Source: Dehalococcoidia bacterium
GTDB taxonomy: Bacteria > Chloroflexota > Dehalococcoidia > UBA2979
Assembly: GCA_009692725.1 (NCBI GenBank)
Contig: SHYP01000002.1
Span: forward strand, 42,843 to 106,842
Length of the DNA: 64,000 bases
Reading direction: 5' to 3'
The notes beneath the pieces are model-generated. The model saw nothing but the letters and a program-made list of their open reading frames with translations. It was not told the DNA's origin and did not search any database. Positions 9,525-18,348 of this stretch are shown piece by piece; within the stretch, counting starts at the first letter, position 1, and every line of letters begins with the position of its first letter. Made by a program: the position numbers and the translations under genes.

Positions 9525-9981
9525 ACCACGTCGCGCCGTCCGCCCGCGGCGGCGCCAGCAGCGGCGCGTACCCGCAGCGCAGCATGAAGTACAACCCGTG
9601 CCCGTTCGTGCGCGGCACGCGCGCATACAGCTCGCGCACACCCTCCGCAGCAAGCTGCCGCTCCGCGCAGCGCAGCGCGCGCGCACCGTATGCGTGGCCG
9701 CGCTCGCCCGCGACAATCGCCACCGCGTGCACCACCGCGCGCGCGCCCGCCTGCTCGCGACCACACACGAGCACGCCGACGAGCCGCCGCCCCGCAACGA
9801 TGCCGTAGCACTCGCCGCGCGCAGGCGGCGCCGGCAACGGCCCCGCGAACCCACGCTCGATCCCGTCCGCGAGCGCCGCCGCAAGCTCCGCCGCCGACGT
9901 GTCTGCGTCGCGCAGCAGCGCCACCCCGAAGCCGCGCGCCCACACCGCGCCGGCAACCGCGCCCGCGCGCGACGCGCTCAT
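9463..9981 (-). CDS. GNAT-family N-acetyltransferase
   Basis: The 172-residue protein has a GNAT-like layout. A central strand-forming segment with GECYGIVAGRRLVGVLVCG is followed by VHAVAIVAGERGHAYGARAL, which corresponds to the acetyl-CoA-binding motif A (V-x-x-x-x-RGxGxG/A-like), and then by YARVPRTNGHGLYFMLRCGYAPL, the usual motif B region (N, Y, F-x-x-x-G-F/Y). The substrate is unknown. The ATG overlaps the dinG stop by 4 nt, so it is coupled to dinG. Confidence 0.75.
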   Translation of the reverse strand: MSASRAGAVAGAVWARGFGVALLRDADTSAAELAAALADGIERGFAGPLPAPPARGECYGIVAGRRLVGVLVCGREQAGARAVVHAVAIVAGERGHAYGARALRCAERQLAAEGVRELYARVPRTNGHGLYFMLRCGYAPLLAPPRADGATWFRRARLVNAAARGDAASGGS

Positions 9982-12791
9982 CGCGCGAGCCAGCGCGCCA
10001 CCGCGTCCGCGATCGCCGCCACCGGCAACCGCCGCACCTCGCAGTCCGGCAGCGCATCCAGGAACGCCTGCCCGTACGGTCGCGTCAGCACACGCTGGTC
10101 CAGCAGCAAGAACACGCCGCGCTCGTCGTCACCGCGGATCAGCCGTCCGAAGCCCTGGCGGAACCGCAAGATCGCCTGCGGCAGCGCGAACTCCTCGAAC
10201 GGATCGTCGTAGAGTGCGGCGCGCCCCGCGTACACAGGCTCGCCCGGCACCGGGAACGGCAGCCGCGCCATCGCGATCTGCGACAGCGCCGCTCCACGCA
10301 CGTCGACGCCCTCCCAGAACGCCGCCGTGCCCAGCAGCAGCGTGCGCGGCTCCTCCGCCAGCGTGCGCAACAGCCGCGCCGGCGCGCCGTCGAGCTGTTG
10401 CGCGAGCACGTTGATGCCCGCCGGCAGCAGCTGCGCGTACAGCCCGCTCGCCGCCGCGCGCACCGCGGCGTGCGACGTGAACAGCGCGAGCGTGCGCCCG
10501 CCCGCCGCCTCCGTCGCGCGCGCGATCGCGCGATGCACCGCCTCCGCGTAGCCCGGCGCGTCGGGCGGCGGCACGTCTTCCGCGACGATCGCGAGCACCG
10601 CACGGCGGTAGTCGAACGGCGACGGCACCGCCAGCGTGTCCGCGTCGCGCAACCCGAGCGCGCGCACGCTGAAGTCGAACGACCCCTGCGCCGTCAGCGT
10701 CGCGCTCGTCGCGATCACGGCGTCGCGGCCCGCGTACAGCTCGTCCGCGAGGCGGTCCGCCACCTCCAGCGGCGCGCTCAGCACGCGCACGCCCCCCGCG
10801 CCGTCCTCGATCCACACGATGCGCGCCGCCTCCGCGCGCAGCAGCGCCTGCACGATCGTCGTGCGCGCGCCGCCAAGCGCCTGCGCGCACGCGCCGAGCT
10901 CCCCCTGCACGCGCTCCGCGTCCGGCCCCACGCTCGGCCCGAGCGCCGCGATCGCCCCACGCAGCCCATCGAGCCGCTCGCTCGCGTGCGCCAGCGTCAC
11001 GTCGAGCTGCAGCGCCGCATCCTCGACGTCCCCCCAGGCCGGCTGCGCGCGCCGCGCCGCCGTGACCAGCAGCTGCCGCTCGTCCCGATCGCTGCCCCCG
11101 CGCCCGGACCTGGCGGAGCGATCCTCGCCGAGCTCCGCGCACGCGGCGCGCAACGTCGCCTCGAGGTCCGGGATGCGCGCCGCCGCGCGTGTCGCCGCCG
11201 CTGCCGCCGTGTCCGCGACGTTGCGCAGCCCCGCCACCGGCGACAGCGCGACCGCCTCGCCCGTCGTCCATTCGCGCGCGCGCCCGCATAGCGCCGCCGC
11301 GCCGTCGAGCTGCCCCTGCAGCTCGCGCAGCGCCAGCCGCGCGCCGTACTGCTGCGTCGCCACGCCCTCCAGCCGGTGCGCCTCGTCGATCACGAGCTGG
11401 CGGAACGGCGGCAGCACCTGCTCGTCCGCCGACGCGTTCGCCAGCAGCAGCGCGTGGTTCACCACCACCACGTGCGCCGCCGCCGCGCGCTGCCGCGCCC
11501 GCAGCAGGAAGCACGTACCCTCGCGCACGTACGCGCAGCGTCGAGACAGGCAATCGTTCCCGTCCGCGGCCAGCGCGTCCCACGCCGCGCGCTCGTTCGC
11601 CGGCACGGCGACCTCACCCAGCTCCCCGGTCTCCGTGCCCGGCAGCCACACCGCGATGCGCGCCTGCAGCCGCGCCTCCGCCGGCGTGCGCGCGCGCGGC
11701 GTCGCGCGCGCCTCCGCCCAGCGCTCCAGGCAGAGGTAGTTCGCGCGCCCCTTCAGGATCACGCCGCGGAGCGTGCCCGCGGGCACGCCCGCCACCGCCT
11801 CCGCCGCCGCCGCCGCCGCCGGCAGATCGCGCTGCACCAGCTGCTCCTGCAGGTTCAGCGTGTGCGTCGCCACCACCACGCGCTCCCCGCGCCGCAGCGC
11901 GAGCAGCGCCGCCGGCAGCAGGTACGCCAGCGTCTTGCCCGTGCCCGTGCCCGCCTCCACCGCCAGCTGCCCCTGGTGCGTGAGCGCCCGCGCCACCGCG
12001 CGCGCCACCGCCTGCTGCGTCGGCCGCGCGACGTAGCCCGGCAGCAGCTCCGGCCGCCGCTCGAGCATCGCGAACAGCGCGCCCACGTCCCCCTCGTCGA
12101 TGCCCCCCGCGCCCTCGCGCGGCTCGAGCGGGGCGAACGCGCGCGCGACGCTCGCCGGCGGCGCGGGCACGAGCACGCCCGGCCCTTCCGGCAGCCCGAA
12201 CCCGCCGCGCTCGACGGCCTCCCCAACGAGCTCGCGCAGCCCCCACGCGAGCGGCTCCGTCACCGCGAGCAAGTCGAGCAGCACCGCCCGCGGCAGCGCG
12301 TCGAGCCGGTCGAGCAGCCGCAGGAACACCGCGCGCGCCGCGTCGGCATCCGCGAGCGCGCGGTGCGCCACCGGCATCGCGACGCCGAGCTCGCCCGCGA
12401 CCGCGGCGAGCTGGAGCCGCGTCGCACCCGTGAGCAGCACCGAGGCCAGGTCGAACGTGTCGTAGCTGCGCGGCCCGAGCACCAGGCCCCCCGCGTCGAG
12501 GAACGCGAGGTCGAACTGCACGTTGTGCCCGACCGGCACGCACCCCGCCGCGAACGCCCGCAGCTCGCCGAGCACCGCGGCCAGCGGCGGCGCGCTCAGC
12601 AGATCGACGTCGCGGATCCCGGTAAGCGCCTGCACCTCGCGCGGGATGCCGCGGTTCGGCCGCACGAACGAGCTGAACCGCTCCGCCCGCCCCGTGCGGC
12701 CGAAGCGCACCGCCCCCACCTCGATGATGTGATCGACTGCCGGGTCGAAGCCCGTAGTCTCGAGGTCGATCGCGACGTAGCGCTCAGCCAT
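9978..12791 (-). CDS. dinG: DinG-family ATP-dependent helicase with N-terminal DEDDh exonuclease
   Basis: The 937-residue protein joins two activities. Residues 1-165 form a DNA polymerase III epsilon-like 3'-5' exonuclease, with YVAIDLETTGFD at the start and HRALADADAARAVF as the DEDDh third motif. Residues 240-937 form an XPD/DinG superfamily 2 helicase with P-loop GTGTGKT near residue 281 and the DEAH box VIDEAHRLEG. A cluster of cysteines lies between them (CLSRRCAYVREGTCF), where the iron-sulphur cluster of the family sits. Helicase motif VI-like residues near the C-terminus are GFGRLIRGDDERG. It probably acts in DNA repair or resolution of unusual DNA structures. This fused form is common in Gram-positive-type bacteria. 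Confidence 0.93.
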   Translation of the reverse strand: MAERYVAIDLETTGFDPAVDHIIEVGAVRFGRTGRAERFSSFVRPNRGIPREVQALTGIRDVDLLSAPPLAAVLGELRAFAAGCVPVGHNVQFDLAFLDAGGLVLGPRSYDTFDLASVLLTGATRLQLAAVAGELGVAMPVAHRALADADAARAVFLRLLDRLDALPRAVLLDLLAVTEPLAWGLRELVGEAVERGGFGLPEGPGVLVPAPPASVARAFAPLEPREGAGGIDEGDVGALFAMLERRPELLPGYVARPTQQAVARAVARALTHQGQLAVEAGTGTGKTLAYLLPAALLALRRGERVVVATHTLNLQEQLVQRDLPAAAAAAEAVAGVPAGTLRGVILKGRANYLCLERWAEARATPRARTPAEARLQARIAVWLPGTETGELGEVAVPANERAAWDALAADGNDCLSRRCAYVREGTCFLLRARQRAAAAHVVVVNHALLLANASADEQVLPPFRQLVIDEAHRLEGVATQQYGARLALRELQGQLDGAAALCGRAREWTTGEAVALSPVAGLRNVADTAAAAATRAAARIPDLEATLRAACAELGEDRSARSGRGGSDRDERQLLVTAARRAQPAWGDVEDAALQLDVTLAHASERLDGLRGAIAALGPSVGPDAERVQGELGACAQALGGARTTIVQALLRAEAARIVWIEDGAGGVRVLSAPLEVADRLADELYAGRDAVIATSATLTAQGSFDFSVRALGLRDADTLAVPSPFDYRRAVLAIVAEDVPPPDAPGYAEAVHRAIARATEAAGGRTLALFTSHAAVRAAASGLYAQLLPAGINVLAQQLDGAPARLLRTLAEEPRTLLLGTAAFWEGVDVRGAALSQIAMARLPFPVPGEPVYAGRAALYDDPFEEFALPQAILRFRQGFGRLIRGDDERGVFLLLDQRVLTRPYGQAFLDALPDCEVRRLPVAAIADAVARWLAR

Positions 12792-12899
12792 CGCTCGCCG
12801 ATCGCACCGCGTTACGCGCCCTCCCCCGCGTCGGGCCCTGCGTCTCGCCGCGGCGTGCAGCGCGCGCGGAGCAGCCCTCCGGACAGCCTTCCGGACAAC

Positions 12900-13640
12900 T
12901 CAGTCGCGCCGTGCGTTCGCCTCGGCGCTCGCCTGCGCGTTCGCTTCTAGCGTGGCGGCGATGCTCCCCAGCTCGAAGCGCACCAGCCGGCCCTGCGCCG
13001 TGCGATGCACCGCCTCGAAGCGCCCCGCGTGCAGCTCCTCCAGCAGCTCCCGCTCGGAACGCAGCGCGCGCTCGAACCCCGTCGCGTAGTAGCCGATGCC
13101 GGTGTTCGAGTGCGCGTCCGAGCCGCCCGTGCCGCTCATGCCGAGGATCTTCGCCACCTCGTACGCGAACTCGTTCTCGCGCGGCGTGTTGCAGCCGTTC
13201 GCCACCTCGATCGCGTGCACGAGCTTGAACACCGGCAGCTCGGCCGCCTGCTCCGCCGTCAGGTCGAACGGCTTGCCGCCCTTGCGCATCGCCGTCACCG
13301 GGTCGAACACATGCCGGAACGGGTGCGCCACGATGATGAAGCCGCCGCGCTTCTCCACCTCCGCACGCAGCTGCGCCGCGCGCCGGATGCCCGGCAGGTA
13401 CGACTCCAGCCCCACAACGATCATGTGGCCGTGGTCCGTGGACACTTCCATGCCGAAGTTCGGGAACACGTCCGGGAACTGCTCGCGATACGCCTCCTGG
13501 TGGTGGCGCTCCCAGACCTGGTCGTGGTCGGCGATGTTGTACCCCGTCAGCCCGCCCGCGGGCGCGATCACGCCGAGCTCCTCCGGCTTCAGCATCGAAT
13601 CGGAGGAGTGCCCCATCGTATGCAGGTGCATGTCGAGCAC
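12900..13640 (-). CDS. PHP-domain metal-dependent phosphoesterase-like protein
   Basis: The 246-residue protein starts at a GTG and opens with the PHP metal-binding signature DMHLHTMGHSSDS. ADHD follows near residue 38, GMEVSTDHGHMIVVG in the middle, IIVAHPFRH near residue 100, and GGSDAHSNTGIG near residue 175, together the His/Asp ligand set of PHP phosphoesterases. The substrate is unknown; relatives hydrolyse nucleotides or phosphosugars or act in tRNA/DNA repair. It is transcribed toward dinG, with about 110 nt of non-coding sequence between. Confidence 0.88.
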   Translation of the reverse strand: MLDMHLHTMGHSSDSMLKPEELGVIAPAGGLTGYNIADHDQVWERHHQEAYREQFPDVFPNFGMEVSTDHGHMIVVGLESYLPGIRRAAQLRAEVEKRGGFIIVAHPFRHVFDPVTAMRKGGKPFDLTAEQAAELPVFKLVHAIEVANGCNTPRENEFAYEVAKILGMSGTGGSDAHSNTGIGYYATGFERALRSERELLEELHAGRFEAVHRTAQGRLVRFELGSIAATLEANAQASAEANARRD

Positions 13641-13742
13641 AGCCGCATGCAGGCCGTCAGAGAGTTGCAGGTCAGCCTCCTCGCGCGCTGGCCTCCCAGC
13701 ATACGGACCGACGCCCCTCCCGCCTACCCGTAGCTCCCCGGG

Positions 13743-14162
13743 TCAACCCGCGAGCGCCGGTAGCAGCCACCCGAATGTCACGAGCCCGATCACCGCCGAC
13801 GCCCACACCGGCCAGCCCGGCCGCCCCCACACCACTGCCGTCGCGCCCACCACCAGCGCGATCGCGCCGCCGACCAGCACGCTGAAGAGCGCGTTACCGC
13901 TGCCCAGCGCCCCAGCGGGCCGGGCCGCCTCCACCCGCAGGAACGCGGCCCCCAGGGAGAGCCCCACCGCCGTCCACAGCAGCACCAGCAGGTTCGCGAG
14001 GAACACCCCCGCCAGTGGCGCCGGCACCCGCCGCGACTGCCCGAGAGCGAGCCAGGCCCGGCTCCGCACGAGCGCGACGAGCAGCAGCGCCGCGTGCGCG
14101 AGCGCCCCCGCCACCCCCGCGATCAGCCCCGCGAGCAGCGCGCGCAGCGTCTCGCTCTCCAT
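13743..14162 (-). CDS. Four-helix integral membrane protein, unknown
   Basis: The 139-residue, highly hydrophobic protein has about four predicted membrane helices: LLAGLIAGVAGALAHAALLL, LANLLVLLWTAVGLSL, LFSVLVGGAIALVVGATAVV and WASAVIGLVTFGWLLPAL. I recognise no family. It starts 6 nt after the ispE stop, so it is probably in the ksgA-ispE operon, though a functional tie to isoprenoid synthesis is not shown. Confidence 0.7.
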   Translation of the reverse strand: MESETLRALLAGLIAGVAGALAHAALLLVALVRSRAWLALGQSRRVPAPLAGVFLANLLVLLWTAVGLSLGAAFLRVEAARPAGALGSGNALFSVLVGGAIALVVGATAVVWGRPGWPVWASAVIGLVTFGWLLPALAG

Positions 14163-14168
14163 CGCCCG

Positions 14169-15116
14169 CTAGCTCGCGTCGGCGACGTCGACCGCCGTCG
14201 CGGCCGCCCGCCCAAGCGTCGCAGTCACGAACACGCGCGCCCCCGTCGCCTCCAGCTCCCGCCGCAGCTCCGACACGCGTGCGTCCTCCCGCACGAACAG
14301 GTACACCGCCGGCCCCGCCCCGCACAGGTGCAGCCGCCCGCCCGCGATCCGCGCGAAGCGCGCGTAGTGCGCCACGAGCTCAGGCTCGGTGCGTTCGACG
14401 ACCCCCTCGAACACGTTCACGAGGTCCGCCGCCGGCGGCGGCGCCCCCCGCGCGATGCGGTGCGCGAGCCGCCGCGCGCGCCCGCCGTCACTCCAGTCCC
14501 CGTGCGCCAGCACCCCGAACCGCCGCGCCGTCTTGTCCGGCGGCGCCGGCACCGGCGGCGCGATCACCAGCAGCCGCAGCGGCCGCAGGTCCCGCAACGG
14601 CTCGACAATCTCGCCCCGTCCCGAACAGTGCGTCGCGCCGCCGACGACGAGCGCGGGCACGTCCGACCCGAGCGTCGCACCGAGCTCCGCCAGCCGCTCC
14701 ACGGGCCAATCGAGCCCCCATAGCCGGTCGAGCCCCCGTAGCACCGCCGCCGCGTCCGCGGACCCCCCGCCGAGCCCCGCTGCTACCGGGATGCGCTTCG
14801 TCACCGTGATCGCCACGTCGGGCGCGCGCCCGGCCGCGCTCGCCAGCGCCTGCGCGGCGCGCCCCGCCAGCTCGTCCGCCCCCGCGACGCCCCGCGCCTC
14901 CGGGCCATCGACCGTGACGCGCAGGCCGGCAGCCGTCCGCAGCGTGAGCCGGTCCGACAGTTCGACGGTCGTGATCACCGTCTCGATGTCGTGGTACCCG
15001 TCGCTGCGGCGCCCCAGCGCCTCCAGCGCGAGGTTGATCTTCGCGGGGGCCCGTGCGGCGATCACCAGCGCCCGTGCCCCGGCTTCTCCCGACGACCAGC
15101 CTGCGCCCTCAGACAT
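14169..15116 (-). CDS. ispE: 4-diphosphocytidyl-2-C-methyl-D-erythritol kinase
   Basis: IspE phosphorylates CDP-methylerythritol in the MEP pathway to isoprenoid precursors. The 315-residue GHMP kinase has the N-terminal motif APAKINLALEALGRRSDGYHD, with the catalytic Lys and the substrate-binding Tyr-His, and the ATP-binding glycine loop PVAAGLGGGSADAAAVL. The C-terminal GHMP motif is LCGAGPAVYLFV, where the family usually has SGSGPTxF. The ATG overlaps the ksgA stop by 8 nt; ksgA-ispE is a widespread gene pair. The polyprenyl synthase at 59.4 kb would use products of the same pathway. Confidence 0.94.
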   Translation of the reverse strand: MSEGAGWSSGEAGARALVIAARAPAKINLALEALGRRSDGYHDIETVITTVELSDRLTLRTAAGLRVTVDGPEARGVAGADELAGRAAQALASAAGRAPDVAITVTKRIPVAAGLGGGSADAAAVLRGLDRLWGLDWPVERLAELGATLGSDVPALVVGGATHCSGRGEIVEPLRDLRPLRLLVIAPPVPAPPDKTARRFGVLAHGDWSDGGRARRLAHRIARGAPPPAADLVNVFEGVVERTEPELVAHYARFARIAGGRLHLCGAGPAVYLFVREDARVSELRRELEATGARVFVTATLGRAAATAVDVADAS

Positions 15117-16113
15117 CGAGCGCGCGCGGGTGCCCTCGCTCGAGCACGTCGAAGAGGCGCCGCCAGTCCGCGAGCTGCAGGTGCTGCGCGCGCTGCTCAG
15201 GCCCGATCCCGGCCGCCACCAGCAGCGGCTGCATCGCCGCGTCCGGAATGCCCAGCGCCACCCGCAGCACGTTGTGCAATTGCTTGCGCGGCTCGGTGTA
15301 GCCCATGCGCAGCAGCTGGAAGAAGCGCGGCAGCCGCTCCCGCGGCAGCCCCGCCGCGTTGTCCGGCAGCCGCTCGATGCGCACGAGCGCGGACTGCACC
15401 CTCGGCGGCGGCCAGAACGCCGACGGCGGCACGTCGAACACCGCCGTCGGCGTCCCGTAGCACTTGATCGACATCGACAGCAGCGACTCGCGCCCCGTCC
15501 CGCCGACCATCCGCCGCGCTACCTCGCGCTGCACGAGGATCACGATCCGCGTCGGCCCCGGGTCCGCCTCCAGCAGTCGCCGCACCACCGGCTGGGTGAT
15601 GTAGTACGGCAGGTTCCCCACCGCGACGTACGGGCCCTCAGCGTCGCACTCCGCCAAGAGCTCGCCCGGCGTGAAGTCCAGCACGTCCGCCGCCAGCACG
15701 CACACGCCGGGAGCGTCCGCGAGCCGCCGCCGCGCCAGCCCCGCGAGCTCCTCGTCGAGCTCCACCGCCACCACGCGCCCGGCGCGCTTCGCCAGCTCGG
15801 CCGTCAGTCCGCCCGGCCCCGCGCCGATCTCCAGCACCGTGTCGGCGGGCCCCACGGCGCACGCGTCCGCGATGTCCCCGAGCACGAGCTCGTCGATGAG
15901 AAAGTGCTGCCCGAGTGACTTGCGCGGCGCGACGCCGAGCTTGCGCAACGCCTCCGGCGGCGCGACGTACGGGCCCTTGGCCCCACGCCCTCTGGCGCGC
16001 GCGGGCGCCTTCGCGCGCCCAGCCTGCCCGCGTCCCTCATCTGGCCCGCGCCCCGTGGACGCGGGCCGTGCCGCCCCGACGGACGGCACCCCCGCAGGAG
16101 CTCTGCGCGGCAT
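15109..16113 (-). CDS. rsmA: 16S rRNA (adenine1518/1519-N6) dimethyltransferase KsgA
   Basis: The enzyme dimethylates two adjacent adenines near the 3' end of 16S rRNA during small-subunit maturation. The conserved core starts at LRKLGVAPRKSLGQHFLID, followed by the SAM-binding motif VLEIGAGPGGLTAELA and the catalytic NLPYY. Ahead of the core is a roughly 50-residue Ala/Pro/Gly/Arg-rich extension not needed for the fold. The frame is open to a GTG at 16146; I prefer the ATG at 16113, but a later start is also possible. It lies downstream of the SRP RNA gene and overlaps ispE. Confidence 0.92.
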   Translation of the reverse strand: MPRRAPAGVPSVGAARPASTGRGPDEGRGQAGRAKAPARARGRGAKGPYVAPPEALRKLGVAPRKSLGQHFLIDELVLGDIADACAVGPADTVLEIGAGPGGLTAELAKRAGRVVAVELDEELAGLARRRLADAPGVCVLAADVLDFTPGELLAECDAEGPYVAVGNLPYYITQPVVRRLLEADPGPTRIVILVQREVARRMVGGTGRESLLSMSIKCYGTPTAVFDVPPSAFWPPPRVQSALVRIERLPDNAAGLPRERLPRFFQLLRMGYTEPRKQLHNVLRVALGIPDAAMQPLLVAAGIGPEQRAQHLQLADWRRLFDVLERGHPRALDV

Positions 16114-16169
16114 GGCCGGTCGTGCCCCGCCCTCGAATCGGTCCACAGGCTTGTCTCCGCCAGTCGGCT

Positions 16170-16272
16170 CAAACCCGGCGACCCTGCGGCACCCGCTACT
16201 ACCGACGTACCGCTGCTTCCTTCCGGACCTGACGGGGTTAGCCGGGCAGCGCCGCGCAGGACCAGGCTCTCA
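16170..16272 (-). ncRNA. ffs: Signal recognition particle RNA, small bacterial type
   Basis: The minus strand contains the near-invariant SRP domain IV core GTCAGGTCCGGAAGGAAGC (about 16215-16233), which forms the asymmetric loop and the GGAA tetraloop that bind Ffh. It is followed by GGTACGTCGGTAGTAGCGGG, resembling the 3' strand of E. coli 4.5S RNA. Flanking segments can pair into one long hairpin of about 100 nt, so this is the Alu-less 4.5S type. The exact ends are estimates from pairing. It lies just upstream of ksgA on the same strand. Its receptor FtsY is encoded at 1.1-2.1 kb. Confidence 0.92.
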
Positions 16273-16453
16273 ACACCACTGTGCGGAAGCAGTCCCCAGG
16301 TGCCAGACCCTCAGACGGGCATTCAGCCCCGCTTGAGCGGATTGCGGGTAGAGGGCACCGCTAGCTCCCCGCCTAGCACGACCGGCCTCGATCGTAGGCG
16401 CGCCCCGCAGCGGCGTCAAAGCGTCGAGCCCCACCTCGCGTATTCTGCTCGCC

Positions 16454-16822
16454 GTGCGACCGATCGCGCTGCCCGTCGCGCACGAGGTCGACGCCGCGCG
16501 CTGGGTGGAGTGGCGCATCTTCCGGCTGCCCGGCGGCGGCACGGCATTCGTGCTGCTTCACGTACCACTCGCGGCTCTGCTGATGCACGGCTACACACAC
16601 CTCACGAACAGTGCGCGCGGTGGCAGCCTCGCCTCGCTGCTGCTCGCGTGCGCGGGAGTCGGCACCGTTGCCATCCACGGGACGCTGCTGGCGCGCGGCC
16701 GGCCCGAGTTCCGATCCGCTTCCTCGCTGAGCGTGCTAGCGGCGACCGGCCTCGTCTCGCTCGTGCAGCTCGCCGCCACTGTCCGGCCGACGCGACTGGG
16801 GCGCACGGCGGATCGCGCGTAG
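16454..16822 (+). CDS. Small membrane protein, unknown
   Basis: The 122-residue protein has three hydrophobic segments, FVLLHVPLAALLMHGYTHL, LLLACAGVGTVAIHGTLLA and LSVLAATGLVSLVQLAATV, with an HGYTH motif at the end of the first and a second HG in the second. I recognise no family. The GTG start is preceded by TATTCT with a 7-nt gap, the same spacing seen before ten other starts in this window, which supports this start and suggests a leaderless transcript. Confidence 0.6.
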   Translation: MRPIALPVAHEVDAARWVEWRIFRLPGGGTAFVLLHVPLAALLMHGYTHLTNSARGGSLASLLLACAGVGTVAIHGTLLARGRPEFRSASSLSVLAATGLVSLVQLAATVRPTRLGRTADRA

Positions 16823-16853
16823 AATCCGCGCACGGCTCGGCCCGCAGCCCGGA

Positions 16854-18191
16854 GTGCCCGTGCGCGTCCTCTCCATCGGCCGCCCGCTCGCCGATCCCTC
16901 CATCGACAACGCGACGATCTTCAGCGCCCCCGCGCTCTTCGAGTACGCCGTGGTCGTGCTGGACCCCGCCGGCATCTCCGCCGCGATCGCCGAGGCTGTC
17001 GAGGGCCGCGGCGGCCACCACACCCTGTCCGGCGTCCCCGTCGTCAACGGCGAGCCCGCCGGCGACGCGCTCTCCATCGCCGAGCTCCTGCGCCGCCGCC
17101 GCGACGAGCTCGTCGCCACCCTCGAGCGCGGCGCGCTCGTCGTCGTCTTCGCCGCCCCGCAGGCCGCGCTGCCGCAGGTGCTCGGCTTCACCGGCGCGGA
17201 CCGCTACTGGCTGCTGCCCGCGCCGGCCGGCCTCACTTGGGGCCCGCCGCTGCTGCACTGGGCCGAAGGCCACGCGGTCGCCGTCGCCGACCACGCGCAC
17301 CCGTTCGCGCGCTGGGTCGACGCCGTGCGCGACGACCTGCAATATCGCGCGCTCTTCGACCAGCGCGCCCCCGGCTTCGACGCCGCCGCGCGCGTGATCG
17401 CCCGCGCCAGCGGCGGCGCGCCGGCCGCCGCCGAGTTCCACGTGCTCGGCGGCCGCGTCGTGTTTCTGCCGATGCCCGCCGCCCGCGGCGGCGACGCCGC
17501 GCTCCGCCACGGCGCCGCGCTCGCCTCGGCCGCGCGCGAGCTGCTCGACGCGCCCGACCCCACCGACGCCCCGCCGTACTGGCTCGCCGCCGAAGCGCTG
17601 CCCGGCCTCGACGCCCTCGCCGCCGACGCCGTGAGCGCGCGCGACATCGCCACCCGCGCCGAAGAGCGCGCCCTTGCCACCGAGCGCGAGGCCGCCGCCT
17701 TCGCCCAGCCCCGCGACGTACTCTGGCTGCCCAACGGCCGCCCGCTGCTCGCCGCCACGCTTCGCTGCGCCGCGCTGCTCGGCTTCGCCGCCCGCTCGGC
17801 TGGCGGCCCCCCGCTGCTCACCTCCGACGAAGGCGAGCTGCTGCTCGAGGTCGAAGCCGCCGACGCCGCCGTCGGCATGGCCCCCCACTACCGCCTGCGC
17901 ACCCGCCTCGACGCCCTGCTCGAGCGCGAGGGCCGCAGCGCGCGCGGCCTGATCGTCGTCAACGGCTGGCGCGGCCACCCCCCCGACCGCCGCGACACGC
18001 CGTACATCGATGCGCTGCGCGCCGCCGCCGAGGCCCACGGCTACGCCCTGCTCCCCGCCCCCGAGCTCTACGCCGCCGCCCGCGCCGTGCTATCGGCCGC
18101 CCCGCTCGACACCGCCGCGCTGCGCGCCCGCCTGCTCGCCACCTCCGGCGTCGTCACCCTCAACGACCTGCTGCCCTCGACCAGCGCCTGA
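16854..18191 (+). CDS. Unknown two-part protein with a possible nuclease-like C-terminus
   Basis: The 445-residue protein starts at CCGGTG or the downstream GTG (PVRVLSIGRPL), with a TAGAAT -10-like hexamer about 30 nt upstream and a GGAG before the start. No family is certain. The first 240 residues look like an alpha/beta sensor-type domain. The C-terminal third begins LLWLPNGRPL-like and contains EGELLLEVEAA followed by GLIVVNGWRGHPPDRRDTPY. That layout (buried acidic strand, then a strand ending VN, then P-x-x-R) recalls proteins with degenerate PD-(D/E)XK folds, but the usual catalytic Lys is replaced by Glu/Ala, so an active nuclease is doubtful. Confidence 0.6.
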   Translation: MPVRVLSIGRPLADPSIDNATIFSAPALFEYAVVVLDPAGISAAIAEAVEGRGGHHTLSGVPVVNGEPAGDALSIAELLRRRRDELVATLERGALVVVFAAPQAALPQVLGFTGADRYWLLPAPAGLTWGPPLLHWAEGHAVAVADHAHPFARWVDAVRDDLQYRALFDQRAPGFDAAARVIARASGGAPAAAEFHVLGGRVVFLPMPAARGGDAALRHGAALASAARELLDAPDPTDAPPYWLAAEALPGLDALAADAVSARDIATRAEERALATEREAAAFAQPRDVLWLPNGRPLLAATLRCAALLGFAARSAGGPPLLTSDEGELLLEVEAADAAVGMAPHYRLRTRLDALLEREGRSARGLIVVNGWRGHPPDRRDTPYIDALRAAAEAHGYALLPAPELYAAARAVLSAAPLDTAALRARLLATSGVVTLNDLLPSTSA

Positions 18192-18348
18192 CGACTCGGA
18201 CGCGATTCCTCCTCGGAGACGACACCCCCGAGACGCTCGTGCGGGCAGCCCGCCGCAGCCGATCGGGGGTGAAGGGATCGCCTCTCGTACCGGGGAGCGG
18301 GGCGCAGCCCCGCATTCATGGGGTGGGCGGGCGGGGCCCCCTTCCTCC

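Noticed and set aside
12792..12899. A gene or RNA between dinG and the PHP gene.
   Set aside because: Only about 110 nt with no start-stop pair, hairpin or conserved element visible.
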